From assembly GCA_035650355.1 (NCBI GenBank), contig DASRHT010000026.1, positions 1-64,000 on the forward strand: a stretch of DNA of 64,000 nt, read 5' to 3'. Numbering within the stretch: the stretch's first letter is position 1; each line of letters starts with the position of its first letter. This document shows positions 1-7,786 of the stretch, in pieces. The translations under genes and the position numbers were made by a program. The DNA is from DASRHT01 sp035650355 (GTDB lineage: Bacteria > Chloroflexota > Ktedonobacteria > Ktedonobacterales > Ktedonobacteraceae). The notes under the pieces are model-generated. The model saw only the letters and a program-made list of their open reading frames with translations, searched no databases and had not been told where the DNA came from.

Positions 1-148
1 CTCAAAAGTCGCTGCACGCTTTGACTCCTCGCGCCTTCGGCGCTCACAGGGAGAGGAAGGTGCTGGCGGTGGGCTGCGCCCACCGCCAGCACCTTCCTCT
101 CGAACGGCTCGCTTGCGAGCCGTTCTGTCTGAAAAGACCACTTTTGAG
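1..148. repeat. Palindromic MITE-like element
   Basis: The first nine bases (CTCAAAAGT) recur inverted at 140-148 (ACTTTTGAG). Between them lie three hairpins: GCGCC/GGCGC at 31-43, a perfect 24-bp stem at 51-74/78-101 and a perfect 11-bp stem at 102-112/115-125. No coding potential. The layout resembles a non-autonomous palindromic element, but it abuts the window edge and may extend further left. Confidence 0.55.
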
Positions 149-165
149 AAGCCCTGGAAGCTGTT

Positions 166-308
166 CAGGGCTGTTGCAAAGTCGGGAATAAAGTCTGCCA
201 AGCGGGGGTCAAGGGGGCGGCAGCCTCCTTGCGGGGGGTGGGGTGTCCCCACTTTTTCCTCTTCTCCCCGCCGCCGAAGGCGGCAAAAAAGACGTTGCAA
301 CAGCCCTG
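166..308. mobile_element. MITE-like element with 18-bp terminal inverted repeats and 10-bp target duplication
   Basis: The ends are inverted repeats: CAGGGCTGTTGCAAAGTC at 166-183 against GACGTTGCAACAGCCCTG at 291-308, 17 of 18 positions paired. The decamer GGAAGCTGTT lies directly outside both ends (156-165 and 309-318), as a target-site duplication would. The ~143-bp interior has no convincing ORF, so it would be a non-autonomous derivative. A duplication of this length is typical of IS4-type transposases; no transposase is present in the window. Confidence 0.6.
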
Positions 309-318
309 GGAAGCTGTT

Positions 319-723
319 GGGCAATACTTGACATTTCCAGGTTTTTAGCTTATATTCGCATTATAACATGCAAAAACTCTTTCTACCTTGATAGCTGTCG
401 GAACGATATACGGCTATCGCATGTGCCGTTGCATGTTTCTTCGCATTCCCATGAGCTAACCAATACCTGGGTAAACGTAGTGCCTGTGCTCGTTGTTTGA
501 TATGCCCGTTTCTTTCCTGAGAACTTACTTTGGGCGGAATGTTTTGATGGCAGAACTGGTATAGTTTACTTTATGACTTTATGTATAGACGTATAGGCAA
601 TATTAAGAATTGCCTTGTGTCTGCGCGAAGGGGGTGGTTAGTACCGGTAAAGGTTGCTGTTACGTTGATCCCTTTTGTTTTTGCAGGTACTCGGGTGAGA
701 GCTTATTGAGAAAGGAACATGAC
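319..723. other. Intergenic stretch upstream of the Tat-exported protein
   Basis: No supported gene. A small hairpin (AGGCAAT/ATTGCCT) lies at 595-615. The leader and promoter of the downstream gene must be here, but no clear -35/-10 pair can be assigned. Confidence 0.4.
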
Positions 724-2193
724 ATGGCATCTAAGATTCCACGGTTGAATCGTCGGCAAATACTTAAAGCTGGCACCGCTGGCCTGGTCTCAGTATCTAC
801 TCTGGGGATGCTGGAAGCCCTGGCCTGGCAACCTGTGCGCGTGGCTCATGCGGCGCCTCTGGCAAATTTGCCCGAAATCCAGTTTGATCTCGGCGCTTTT
901 ATCGCCCCGGCCAAGCTGTTGAACGATGGAGGAGGCGATGTTCAGGTGCAATTCGGCCCAGTCTTTACGCTGTTTCTGACGATGCAACTCACGCGTTTCC
1001 CCTCGCTGACGGACTTCCAGACCTGGCACGATGCTCTGGAGCGGATCGAATCGGTCTATCCTTTCAGTCCCAGCGGCATCTTTACCATTGTCTCCTATGG
1101 CCTACCCTATTTCAACCGCTTGCCCAGCAGCCTGGTAAGCGCCAACATGCCTCGTCTGCTCTCAGACAATACGCGTTTCGCTCTGGAGGAGGCGGTTCCT
1201 GGCCCAACCGATGTGTCGTCGAACAATCCCGGCGTCACCAAGCAAACCTTCAACGTGCCGGTCAAAATTGAGAACAACGATGTGCTGGTCACCTTGCGTA
1301 GCGATTCTCTGAGCAACCTCACGGATGTGGCTGCCTGGTTGCAAGGGAGCAACAGCCTGAACGGGTTTGCATTACCTTCGCCTGCCTTCAGCGGCCTGTT
1401 CAAGTTTACCTCGACCCGCGTTCAGTTTACGCAAATTGGCATGCCACGCAAAGTCGCTAACTCAAATAATCTTCCCTTTGCCGGCAGGATCAACCCGGAC
1501 TCGCCGATGTGGATGGGCTTCCTTGATCAACAGGTCAATGGCAGTGGCCCCGCCTCAATCTGCACGTTCCAGGGCAATAGTTCTGCCGTTTTCACCAACG
1601 CCGGTTCCAGCAATTACTTCGCCAGTGGAGCGATCCAGCACCTTTCGCATGTGATTGAAGATCTGTCGCAGTTCTACGCCGACGATGAGCCTTTCACTGA
1701 GCGCGTGCAATATATGTTCCGCTCGGACCCCATTCCTTCGACCGGTAATGCTGATCAGTTCACCAACGGCGGCGGGCCATCCTACATTAACAATGACAAC
1801 CTGGGTCCGCTGGACGCTTTCTTCAATGCTTCGGCAGTGAATACATTCAATGGGGAGCATCGGATGGGGCACCTGGCTGCGCTTCAGCTATCCTCGCGTG
1901 CTAACGATGGTACGCCAGTGCATATCAGGATGGATGGCCCTGGTTTTGATAACATGGATGTGCCTGATGGTTCTAACCAGGCAAAGCTCCAGTTCACCGT
2001 CTTCGTGCCCACTGCTGACTTCTTCGCGACCATGCGTAAAAACCAGGGCGCGCTCAGCTTCCAGCAGCCGACCGGACCGGTCGCGGCTGAAGATAATGGC
2101 CTGGAGCGTTTCCTGACAGCCACGCGGCGGCAGAACTTCCTGGTTCCTCCGCGCTCGCGCCGCGCCTTCCCCTTGCGGGAGTTTCTCTCGTAG
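724..2193 (+). CDS. Tat-exported protein, possible DyP-type/DUF7405-like fold
   Basis: A 489-residue protein with a twin-arginine signal (NRRQILKAGTAG) followed by a short hydrophobic stretch and an AHAAP cleavage-like site, so it is exported folded. I start it at the ATG preceded by AAAGGA with a 7-base spacer; the open frame extends further upstream without a better start. The mature part contains WMGFLDQQVNGSG, reminiscent of the GxxDG region of dye-decolourising peroxidases, and a C-terminal HIRMDGPGFDNMD segment. I recall similar Tat-secreted proteins in actinobacteria and haloarchaea under DUF7405, but this is recall, not a search. No obvious partner gene; it is followed by a strong hairpin and appears monocistronic. 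Confidence 0.6.
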   Translation: MASKIPRLNRRQILKAGTAGLVSVSTLGMLEALAWQPVRVAHAAPLANLPEIQFDLGAFIAPAKLLNDGGGDVQVQFGPVFTLFLTMQLTRFPSLTDFQTWHDALERIESVYPFSPSGIFTIVSYGLPYFNRLPSSLVSANMPRLLSDNTRFALEEAVPGPTDVSSNNPGVTKQTFNVPVKIENNDVLVTLRSDSLSNLTDVAAWLQGSNSLNGFALPSPAFSGLFKFTSTRVQFTQIGMPRKVANSNNLPFAGRINPDSPMWMGFLDQQVNGSGPASICTFQGNSSAVFTNAGSSNYFASGAIQHLSHVIEDLSQFYADDEPFTERVQYMFRSDPIPSTGNADQFTNGGGPSYINNDNLGPLDAFFNASAVNTFNGEHRMGHLAALQLSSRANDGTPVHIRMDGPGFDNMDVPDGSNQAKLQFTVFVPTADFFATMRKNQGALSFQQPTGPVAAEDNGLERFLTATRRQNFLVPPRSRRAFPLREFLS

Positions 2194-2238
2194 TCTAATG
2201 TGCGTCGTCTGGTGGTTATACTTTCAAGATCAGAGATA

Positions 2239-2295
2239 ACTAAAACTGTGGTATGGTTTGCAGCTACTGATTACAAACCATACCACAGTTTTAGT
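2239..2295 (+). terminator. Perfect 22-bp hairpin after the Tat protein
   Basis: The 22-base arms 2239-2260 and 2274-2295 are exactly complementary around a 13-base loop. There is no T-run after it on the plus strand, so it may terminate poorly or be a palindromic repeat. Confidence 0.5.
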
Positions 2296-2386
2296 ATGTT
2301 GCTATATACCACTTTCTAAGAATTGACAAGATGCTTCTTTGCGTACATACTATGCAACGAGATTGCTTATCTATTTGGAGGCACAG

Positions 2387-4342
2387 GTGACATCATTTTC
2401 AAGAAAAATGTATGGGAAGAGCGGAATAAAGTCCGGTATGCAAGAGACGTTACCCTTTTTCGATATTGCTACTCCCAAGCCGGTGGTTTTAATGCCCCAC
2501 GTTGGGGAACAAGGCAAAGCAGAAAACGTTGAGCCGGAATTTTACCTGTCCCCGAATCCATATCTTGCTGATTTCGTTGACCAGTCAAATCCTCCTAAGC
2601 CTGTGAGCGAGCATTATTGCCAGGATATCTCCTGTGGCAAGAATACTTATGTTTATGATGCTCATACATATCATACGAAAGTTCCGCCGCAGGGCATCGG
2701 TCTGTTGATTGACTACTATACTCGGCCCGGTGATGTAGTTCTTGACCCGTTTTGTGGCTCGGGCATGACCGGGGTTGCGGCAGTAGAGAGAGAACGGAAA
2801 GCCATCCTTTGCGATATATCGCCTGCTGCGGCATTTATAGCTTACAACCTGACTGTACCGGTTCCTGCATCATCGTATATAGAAGCAGTTAACTACATTT
2901 TACAATCTACTAAAGAGCTTGAGCAGCGGCTCTATAATACTCAATGCCGTAATTGCCATAAACCTACACCTATGCTTTATATGGTCTGGAGCTATGGAGC
3001 TTTATGTACAGGGTGCAAACGAGAGTTCGTTCTATGGGATGTTGCCAGAGATGAGCGGGAGTCTGTGCGTGAAAGCAAAATTAAACAGGAGTTTGACTGC
3101 CCCCACTGTAATAAACATCTCAAGAAAAGGGAGCTAAAAAGGACGAAGCGTTATCCTGTTTTAGTGGGATATAAATGTTGTAGTAAGGGGCCAAAAGAAG
3201 AAACAGCTTCCCCCGATGAATACGATTTAACAACGCTTACTGTGCTTGAGCAAACAGAGATCCCTCAAAATTTGTGGTATCCAACAGATCCACTGCCTAA
3301 GGGAATGAATACCAGCCAACCGATCAATGCGGGCATTACGACGGTAGATAAAATGTATACCAGGCGTGCCTTATGGGCGATGGCTCATTTGTGGGCGTTG
3401 ATCTGTCAATGGCCTGATCCAGAAATAAGGGCGAAGTTGCTTTTTACATTTACATCTCTTTATCAACGAGTAACGGTTTTCTCGGAATTTCGCTTTTGGG
3501 GGGGGAGTAGCAACACCGCAAATTATAATGTGCCCGCGATCATGAATGAGCAAAATATATTTAAGACCTTTCAACGTAAAGCTGAGACGATCAGATGGTA
3601 TTTCAGAGATGCTCCTGACGTCAACCGACAGGTGCGAGTAAGTACTCAGTCAGCCTGCCATTTAGCTCAACTGCCCGATAAGTCTGTAGACTATGTTTTT
3701 ACAGATCCTCCTTTCGGAGGTAACATCAATTACTCGGAAATGAACTTCCTCTGGGAGAGTTGGCTGGGCACTTATACGAATATTGCCGAAGAGGCTATCA
3801 TTAATAAAACTCAGGAAAAAGGACTGAAACAATATGAGCAATTGCTCACTCAATCTTTTTCTGAAGTAAGGCGAGTTATGAAGGATGATGCCTGGTTAAC
3901 AGTAATTTTTCATAATTCATCTGCTCAGGTGTGGAATGCTCTACAAAAGGCTCTATTCTCAGCAGGTTTTGCTATTAGAGGTAGTCAGATTTTTGACAAG
4001 AAACATGGCACCTTCAAGCAATTTGTTTCAGATAATGCCGTTGGCTATGATCTTGTATTGCACTGCCGTAAGTCCTTAGACGTATCAATATCCTCTGATA
4101 GCATAAAACAGGCTACAGAGCAGCAAGCGATCAACTTTATCCTTCAGGCAATGCGTGCAGCACCTTATCGCTATGTTGTGCAGTATCTTCACGTTACCAG
4201 GGAGAACGAAATAGATTATAGACGTTTATATTCTGAATGGCTGGCTCATACTCTGCCAACAACGGCTATTAGCCTGAGCTTTGAGCAGTTTCGCGTGCTA
4301 GTAGATCGGGCGCAACACTTGCTGAAAACTCAAGAGCAATAA
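2387..4342 (+). CDS. DNA methyltransferase (N4-cytosine/N6-adenine type) with zinc-finger insert
   Basis: A 651-residue S-adenosylmethionine-dependent DNA methylase. Motif I is LDPFCGSGMTG (about residue 120) and motif IV is FTDPPFGGN (about residue 440). The ~320 residues between them carry CxxC-type pairs (CRNC, CTGC, CPHC), so a zinc-binding target-recognition insert is likely; this motif order is that of alpha-type amino-methyltransferases. The start is the GTG with GGAGG five bases upstream; an in-frame TTG further up lacks this site. The gene ends 7 bp from a convergent gene that may encode the matching endonuclease. The region is visibly more AT-rich than the catabolic genes nearby, consistent with acquisition by transfer. 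Methylated base and target are unknown. Confidence 0.85.
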   Translation: MTSFSRKMYGKSGIKSGMQETLPFFDIATPKPVVLMPHVGEQGKAENVEPEFYLSPNPYLADFVDQSNPPKPVSEHYCQDISCGKNTYVYDAHTYHTKVPPQGIGLLIDYYTRPGDVVLDPFCGSGMTGVAAVERERKAILCDISPAAAFIAYNLTVPVPASSYIEAVNYILQSTKELEQRLYNTQCRNCHKPTPMLYMVWSYGALCTGCKREFVLWDVARDERESVRESKIKQEFDCPHCNKHLKKRELKRTKRYPVLVGYKCCSKGPKEETASPDEYDLTTLTVLEQTEIPQNLWYPTDPLPKGMNTSQPINAGITTVDKMYTRRALWAMAHLWALICQWPDPEIRAKLLFTFTSLYQRVTVFSEFRFWGGSSNTANYNVPAIMNEQNIFKTFQRKAETIRWYFRDAPDVNRQVRVSTQSACHLAQLPDKSVDYVFTDPPFGGNINYSEMNFLWESWLGTYTNIAEEAIINKTQEKGLKQYEQLLTQSFSEVRRVMKDDAWLTVIFHNSSAQVWNALQKALFSAGFAIRGSQIFDKKHGTFKQFVSDNAVGYDLVLHCRKSLDVSISSDSIKQATEQQAINFILQAMRAAPYRYVVQYLHVTRENEIDYRRLYSEWLAHTLPTTAISLSFEQFRVLVDRAQHLLKTQEQ

Positions 4343-4349
4343 CCAGGCA

Positions 4350-5171
4350 TTATAGGGCGCTTAGAGCCGCAATAATTATTTCGTCTATATCACGCTCCTG
4401 GCTTCTTGAAACACGCTGTAAGGCGAGAAGCGTTTCTTCTTTTAGCCAGAGAGGCTTCCGTCCATCATCAGGAACCTTAAATAGGTATGCTCCCTTTTCC
4501 ACAGTTGGTATATCAAAGTAAGGCTGCACCTTCGCTCCCTTGTCCGGCATTGTGACGGAATATCTTTTGATACCGGTCGCTTTCTCAAAAATATGCAGGT
4601 TGCGTCGAGCCTTGCCACGATGAAAGCTAGCGACAAACTCTGCATAAAAATTATCTGGATCAGGCTCTCTCAATGCTTCTTCAAAATACAAAAACTCGTT
4701 TAACGCTGGGCTCCAGAGAAAAATACCCCAGCGTATATCTGGCGTACAATCCAGGCAAGTTTTTGCTGTTCTATCTCTGAACTCCATTATCTGATTTGCA
4801 AACTGCGTTAAAACCTGCTCTTTGCATATTTCTGCACTTTGATCAGGGTCGAATGTGACTGTTCGTGTTGCAGCCGGGTGCATCAGCCTGTGCCCTTGAT
4901 CTAGTGAAGGGGCTCTACGTTGCAGTAGTTTCATCTCTACGCCCAAACCATTATGGCAGAAATCTCTCATGGGAAGGTTACTCCACGACGCTACTGGAGC
5001 TTTACGAATAGCATGATAGATATAACTCCAATATCCCTCCTCCACTTTTCCTCCCCCGGGAACCTCTCTCAAAGCACGCACAAGGGTCTCTAACATTTGC
5101 TGAACTGTGATAACCTCTTCATCGGTGAAAGCAAAAACTGCCTGCATGGGATCTTGGGGGGAGTTCTGCAT
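4350..5171 (-). CDS. Putative restriction endonuclease paired with the methyltransferase
   Basis: A 273-residue soluble protein I do not recognise by family. It has a GLGVEMKLL segment (E-x-K, around residue 78) that fits the core of a PD-(D/E)xK nuclease, and a later DIRWGIFLW strand. It lies tail-to-tail with the DNA methyltransferase, a common arrangement for type II restriction-modification pairs, and shares its lower GC content. The nuclease assignment rests on that context and one weak motif. The start has no strong ribosome site; an in-frame ATG eight codons later is an alternative. Confidence 0.5.
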   Translation of the reverse strand: MQNSPQDPMQAVFAFTDEEVITVQQMLETLVRALREVPGGGKVEEGYWSYIYHAIRKAPVASWSNLPMRDFCHNGLGVEMKLLQRRAPSLDQGHRLMHPAATRTVTFDPDQSAEICKEQVLTQFANQIMEFRDRTAKTCLDCTPDIRWGIFLWSPALNEFLYFEEALREPDPDNFYAEFVASFHRGKARRNLHIFEKATGIKRYSVTMPDKGAKVQPYFDIPTVEKGAYLFKVPDDGRKPLWLKEETLLALQRVSRSQERDIDEIIIAALSAL

Positions 5172-5207
5172 TTTTCGTTATGATCCTAACATTTTGTAAT
5201 AGATAGT

Positions 5208-5242
5208 ATATGCTCCTCAGTTGTTTCGGCTGAGAAGCATAT
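5208..5242 (-). terminator. Hairpin downstream of leuA
   Basis: Arms 5208-5220 and 5230-5242 pair over 13 bases with one mismatch (ATATGCTCCTCAG against CTGAGAAGCATAT). It lies between the stop of the isopropylmalate synthase and the start of the putative endonuclease gene; no strong T-run follows on the minus strand. Confidence 0.45.
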
Positions 5243-5274
5243 TTCAATCGCTTGAATCATTATATATCGCGTGT

Positions 5275-6453
5275 CTATGCCTTCGTACCCGTTCTACTTG
5301 AGGCGGCTTCAGCAACGTAGCGCAGGTCCATCTCCTCCAGCGCCTTCTTTTTGCCGAGCAGGATTTTTGCCATCTCGAAGGCTTTGTTGAGCTGCTCTTT
5401 CTCCAGCGTGTAGCCCAGTTCGCGCAACTGCGCATCCAGGGCGGCGCGACCGGAGAGCTTGCCCATGTGCATGCGGCGATCAGATGCGGTCAGGCCAATG
5501 GATTCGGGCGTCATGATCTCATAGGTGCGGGCATCTTTCAAGACGCCATCCTGGTGAATACCTCCGCCGTGGGCGAAGGCGTTTGCCCCTGTAATTGCCT
5601 TCGTCCATTGTGGCTGCATGCCTGATAGCTTGGCGATCAGTCTGCTGGTCGGTATGATCTTCGTCGTATCGACCCTGACATCCAGGCCCAGATCGGCGGA
5701 ACGGGTGCGCAAGGCCATCACGACCTCTTCGGTGGCGGCGTTGCCAGCACGCTCGCCCAGGCCGTTGAAGCTGGTATCGACACGCTCGGCCCCGTTGCGC
5801 AACCCCGCTATGGCATTGGCGACGCCGAGACCTAGATCATCGTGGCAGTGGGCGGAGATGCGCGCCTGCGGAAATTCGCGCTTGACGTCGGCGACCAACT
5901 GGCCGAATTCCCAGGGGAGCGCGAAGCCGACGGTATCGCAGATGGCGATGAAGCGTACACCCTCCTTGATAACAGCCCCGCAGACCTCCAGGATAAAATC
6001 GTGCTCGGTGCGGGTCGAATCTTCCAGTGCGAAGTCAACTCTCTCGGTATAGCTGCGGGCATGGGCAACGGCGGTGCGGGCCATTTCGAGCACTTCCTCG
6101 CGCGACTTGCCCAGCTTGACCTGGCGGTGCAGCGGCGATGTGCTGACGAATGGATGGATCACCGGTCGTTCCGCGTCCTTGACCGCCTCCCAGGCCCGGT
6201 CGATATCGGTCAGGTGGGTGCGTGCAATCGAGCAGATTTCGGCGTTGCGGACCTTTTGCGCAATCAGGCGGATACATTCAAACTCGCTGGGAGAGGAGAT
6301 GGCGAAACCGCAGTCGAGGGTATCGAAGCCCATATCGGCCAGGGCCTGCGCTATTGCCAGCTTCTCTTCGGGGAAATAGTTCACTCCGGGCGTTTGTTCT
6401 CCGTCGCGGAGCGTGGTTTCAAAAAACTTGATAATGCGTGGTTCAGTTGCCAT
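5275..6453 (-). CDS. leuA: 2-isopropylmalate synthase family protein (short form)
   Basis: Condenses acetyl-CoA with a 2-oxoacid; in leucine synthesis this makes 2-isopropylmalate. The HMGL-like TIM barrel fills the protein: FETTLRDGEQTPG near the N-terminus (first signature) and AHCHDDLGLGVANA near residue 200 (second signature). At 392 residues it lacks the complete C-terminal allosteric domain of classical LeuA (usually over 500 residues) and keeps only the linker, so feedback control by leucine is doubtful; a citramalate or homocitrate synthase role cannot be excluded. AAAGGAGTG sits just before the ATG. No other leu gene is nearby and it stands between DNA-modification genes. Confidence 0.8.
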   Translation of the reverse strand: MATEPRIIKFFETTLRDGEQTPGVNYFPEEKLAIAQALADMGFDTLDCGFAISSPSEFECIRLIAQKVRNAEICSIARTHLTDIDRAWEAVKDAERPVIHPFVSTSPLHRQVKLGKSREEVLEMARTAVAHARSYTERVDFALEDSTRTEHDFILEVCGAVIKEGVRFIAICDTVGFALPWEFGQLVADVKREFPQARISAHCHDDLGLGVANAIAGLRNGAERVDTSFNGLGERAGNAATEEVVMALRTRSADLGLDVRVDTTKIIPTSRLIAKLSGMQPQWTKAITGANAFAHGGGIHQDGVLKDARTYEIMTPESIGLTASDRRMHMGKLSGRAALDAQLRELGYTLEKEQLNKAFEMAKILLGKKKALEEMDLRYVAEAASSRTGTKA

Positions 6454-6565
6454 CGCAAATCACTCCTTTTACTATGCATCCTTCATTGCGCTGCTCTGCG
6501 CAATCAATACAACAGATGTCAGGAGAGGAGGACATCAAGCTTGCTGCATCAAACGCCGCTATCAT
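6443..6565 (-). promoter_or_regulatory. leuA leader with hairpins and a possible Cys-rich leader ORF
   Basis: The leader carries two hairpins (TTGCGC/GCGCAA at 6486-6503 and GATGTC/GACATC at 6515-6536). A 40-codon frame runs through it from an ATG at 6565 and stops 11 bases inside leuA; it encodes a DICCIDC cluster. Its start has only a weak ribosome site. I see no T-box sequence and no run of Leu codons, so leucine attenuation is not supported. Confidence 0.25.
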
Positions 6566-6684
6566 TTATCTCTGCATTTTCAGCAAGCTGCGATCCGAAA
6601 CTCCTTTGTTTCGACTTTTCGAATAGATAATCAATCACTACCAAAAATTATACGCAGCATCTAGAATGATGTGCAAGCATCAGT

Positions 6685-7614
6685 TCAACTGAGGTGGGAG
6701 GACCTTATAGATTGGCGCAGCCATTCTAAATTCCGGCTAATGAGCAACTCTGTCATCTCAGTATGGTGGGTATTCTTCATCGGAATGGCTTGCATATCAA
6801 AGTTATATTGCCTTGCAATTTGCCGGATATCTTCGACGTTATCATACGTCATTAAAAAATCGCCTTGCAGTGTGTTTACTACCTCGAACAATTCTTCGTG
6901 ATTAACCTCTGAATGTGTATAAAGCCGACTTCCAGCCTTTTTCCCTGCGAAGGTGTAAGGTGGATCGATAAAGAATATAGTATCGGGGCGCTGTGCATAC
7001 TGGCGTAAAAATGCGATGCCATCACCCCGAATAAAGGTAATGCGTTCTCGTAATCCCGCAATATATTGAATCCTTTTTTTCAAAGTTAGCGGATACCAGC
7101 GTGATTTTAATCCTTTACCGTCCTCTCCTTCTTTAAGAAGACCCGCCCCAGGGGCAATGATCCCTCCCCGATTGACACGATTTCTAAGGATAGTTTTAAA
7201 AGCTCGCTCTTGTAAGGAAAGATTTGTTCTTGCGAAATACGCTTTAACATTCTCGGTTGTAAGATCAAACGTTTCTATCTTGTGAGCTAACCATTGCCAT
7301 TGTTTCTCGTCCAGAATGGTTTGCCAGACTGCTGCAACGTCCTCATCGAGTTCTACCATTACAACATGCTCTGCTAGATGCTCTGCTGCTGCCGCCAGGC
7401 TTACACTACCGCCACCAACAAATGGTTCTAGTAAGAGCGAGGGGCGAATAGGTGTAAGACCCACAGTGCTTCTCATTAAAGGTGACAGCCACAGGCGTAT
7501 GTGTGGGATAATCCAGGTTTTTCCACCCGGGTAGCGAAATGGGCTACGTTGAGGAACAGAAGCAACATTAACGATACGTCCATGTTCCAGGTTGTCAAAT
7601 AACGCTAACTGCAT
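6685..7614 (-). CDS. Dam-type DNA adenine methylase (D12 class)
   Basis: A 309-residue N6-adenine methyltransferase. FRYPGGKTWIIPHI near the N-terminus and LLEPFVGGGSVSLAA form the SAM-binding region, and FFIDPPYTF is the catalytic DPPY motif, in the order and at the length usual for Dam/DpnM enzymes. Orphan Dam homologues act in repair or regulation; here it could equally be a second methylase of the restriction cluster on the other side of leuA. Base composition resembles that cluster. The start has only a weak ribosome site (AGCAGAAGT before ATG). Confidence 0.85.
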   Translation of the reverse strand: MQLALFDNLEHGRIVNVASVPQRSPFRYPGGKTWIIPHIRLWLSPLMRSTVGLTPIRPSLLLEPFVGGGSVSLAAAAEHLAEHVVMVELDEDVAAVWQTILDEKQWQWLAHKIETFDLTTENVKAYFARTNLSLQERAFKTILRNRVNRGGIIAPGAGLLKEGEDGKGLKSRWYPLTLKKRIQYIAGLRERITFIRGDGIAFLRQYAQRPDTIFFIDPPYTFAGKKAGSRLYTHSEVNHEELFEVVNTLQGDFLMTYDNVEDIRQIARQYNFDMQAIPMKNTHHTEMTELLISRNLEWLRQSIRSSHLS

Positions 7615-7741
7615 ACTTCTGCTAATGGGTGTTTTGAACTCTGACTCACGACCATCTCCCCTTGTTCACATAATAATTCAGATACGCGTTTTTTTGAAAG
7701 CTGCTTATATTTTCTCTGAGGTGTCAAGAGGCTCTGATAGA

Positions 7742-7766
7742 GGCATGGTGCATTCCGCACCATGCC
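7742..7766 (-). terminator. Hairpin after the homogentisate operon
   Basis: GGCATGGTGC and GCACCATGCC pair perfectly over 10 bp around a 5-base loop, 20 bp beyond the stop codon of homogentisate dioxygenase. It fits the end of the three-gene operon, although no long T-run follows. Confidence 0.5.
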
Positions 7767-7786
7767 CTCTTCTACAAAACTCTCCA

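Noticed and set aside
113..500. Open frames in the left-edge region
   Set aside because: They run through the palindromic elements, have no ribosome site and show low-complexity Arg/Pro-rich translation.
2339..2386. TTG at 2339 as start of the methyltransferase
   Set aside because: The GTG at 2387 has GGAGG five bases upstream; the earlier TTG has no site.
5618..6664. Plus-strand frames across leuA
   Set aside because: They are antisense shadows of a well-supported isopropylmalate synthase.
6454..6684. T-box or leucine attenuator upstream of leuA
   Set aside because: No T-box consensus, no Leu codon run and no terminator-antiterminator pair are visible.
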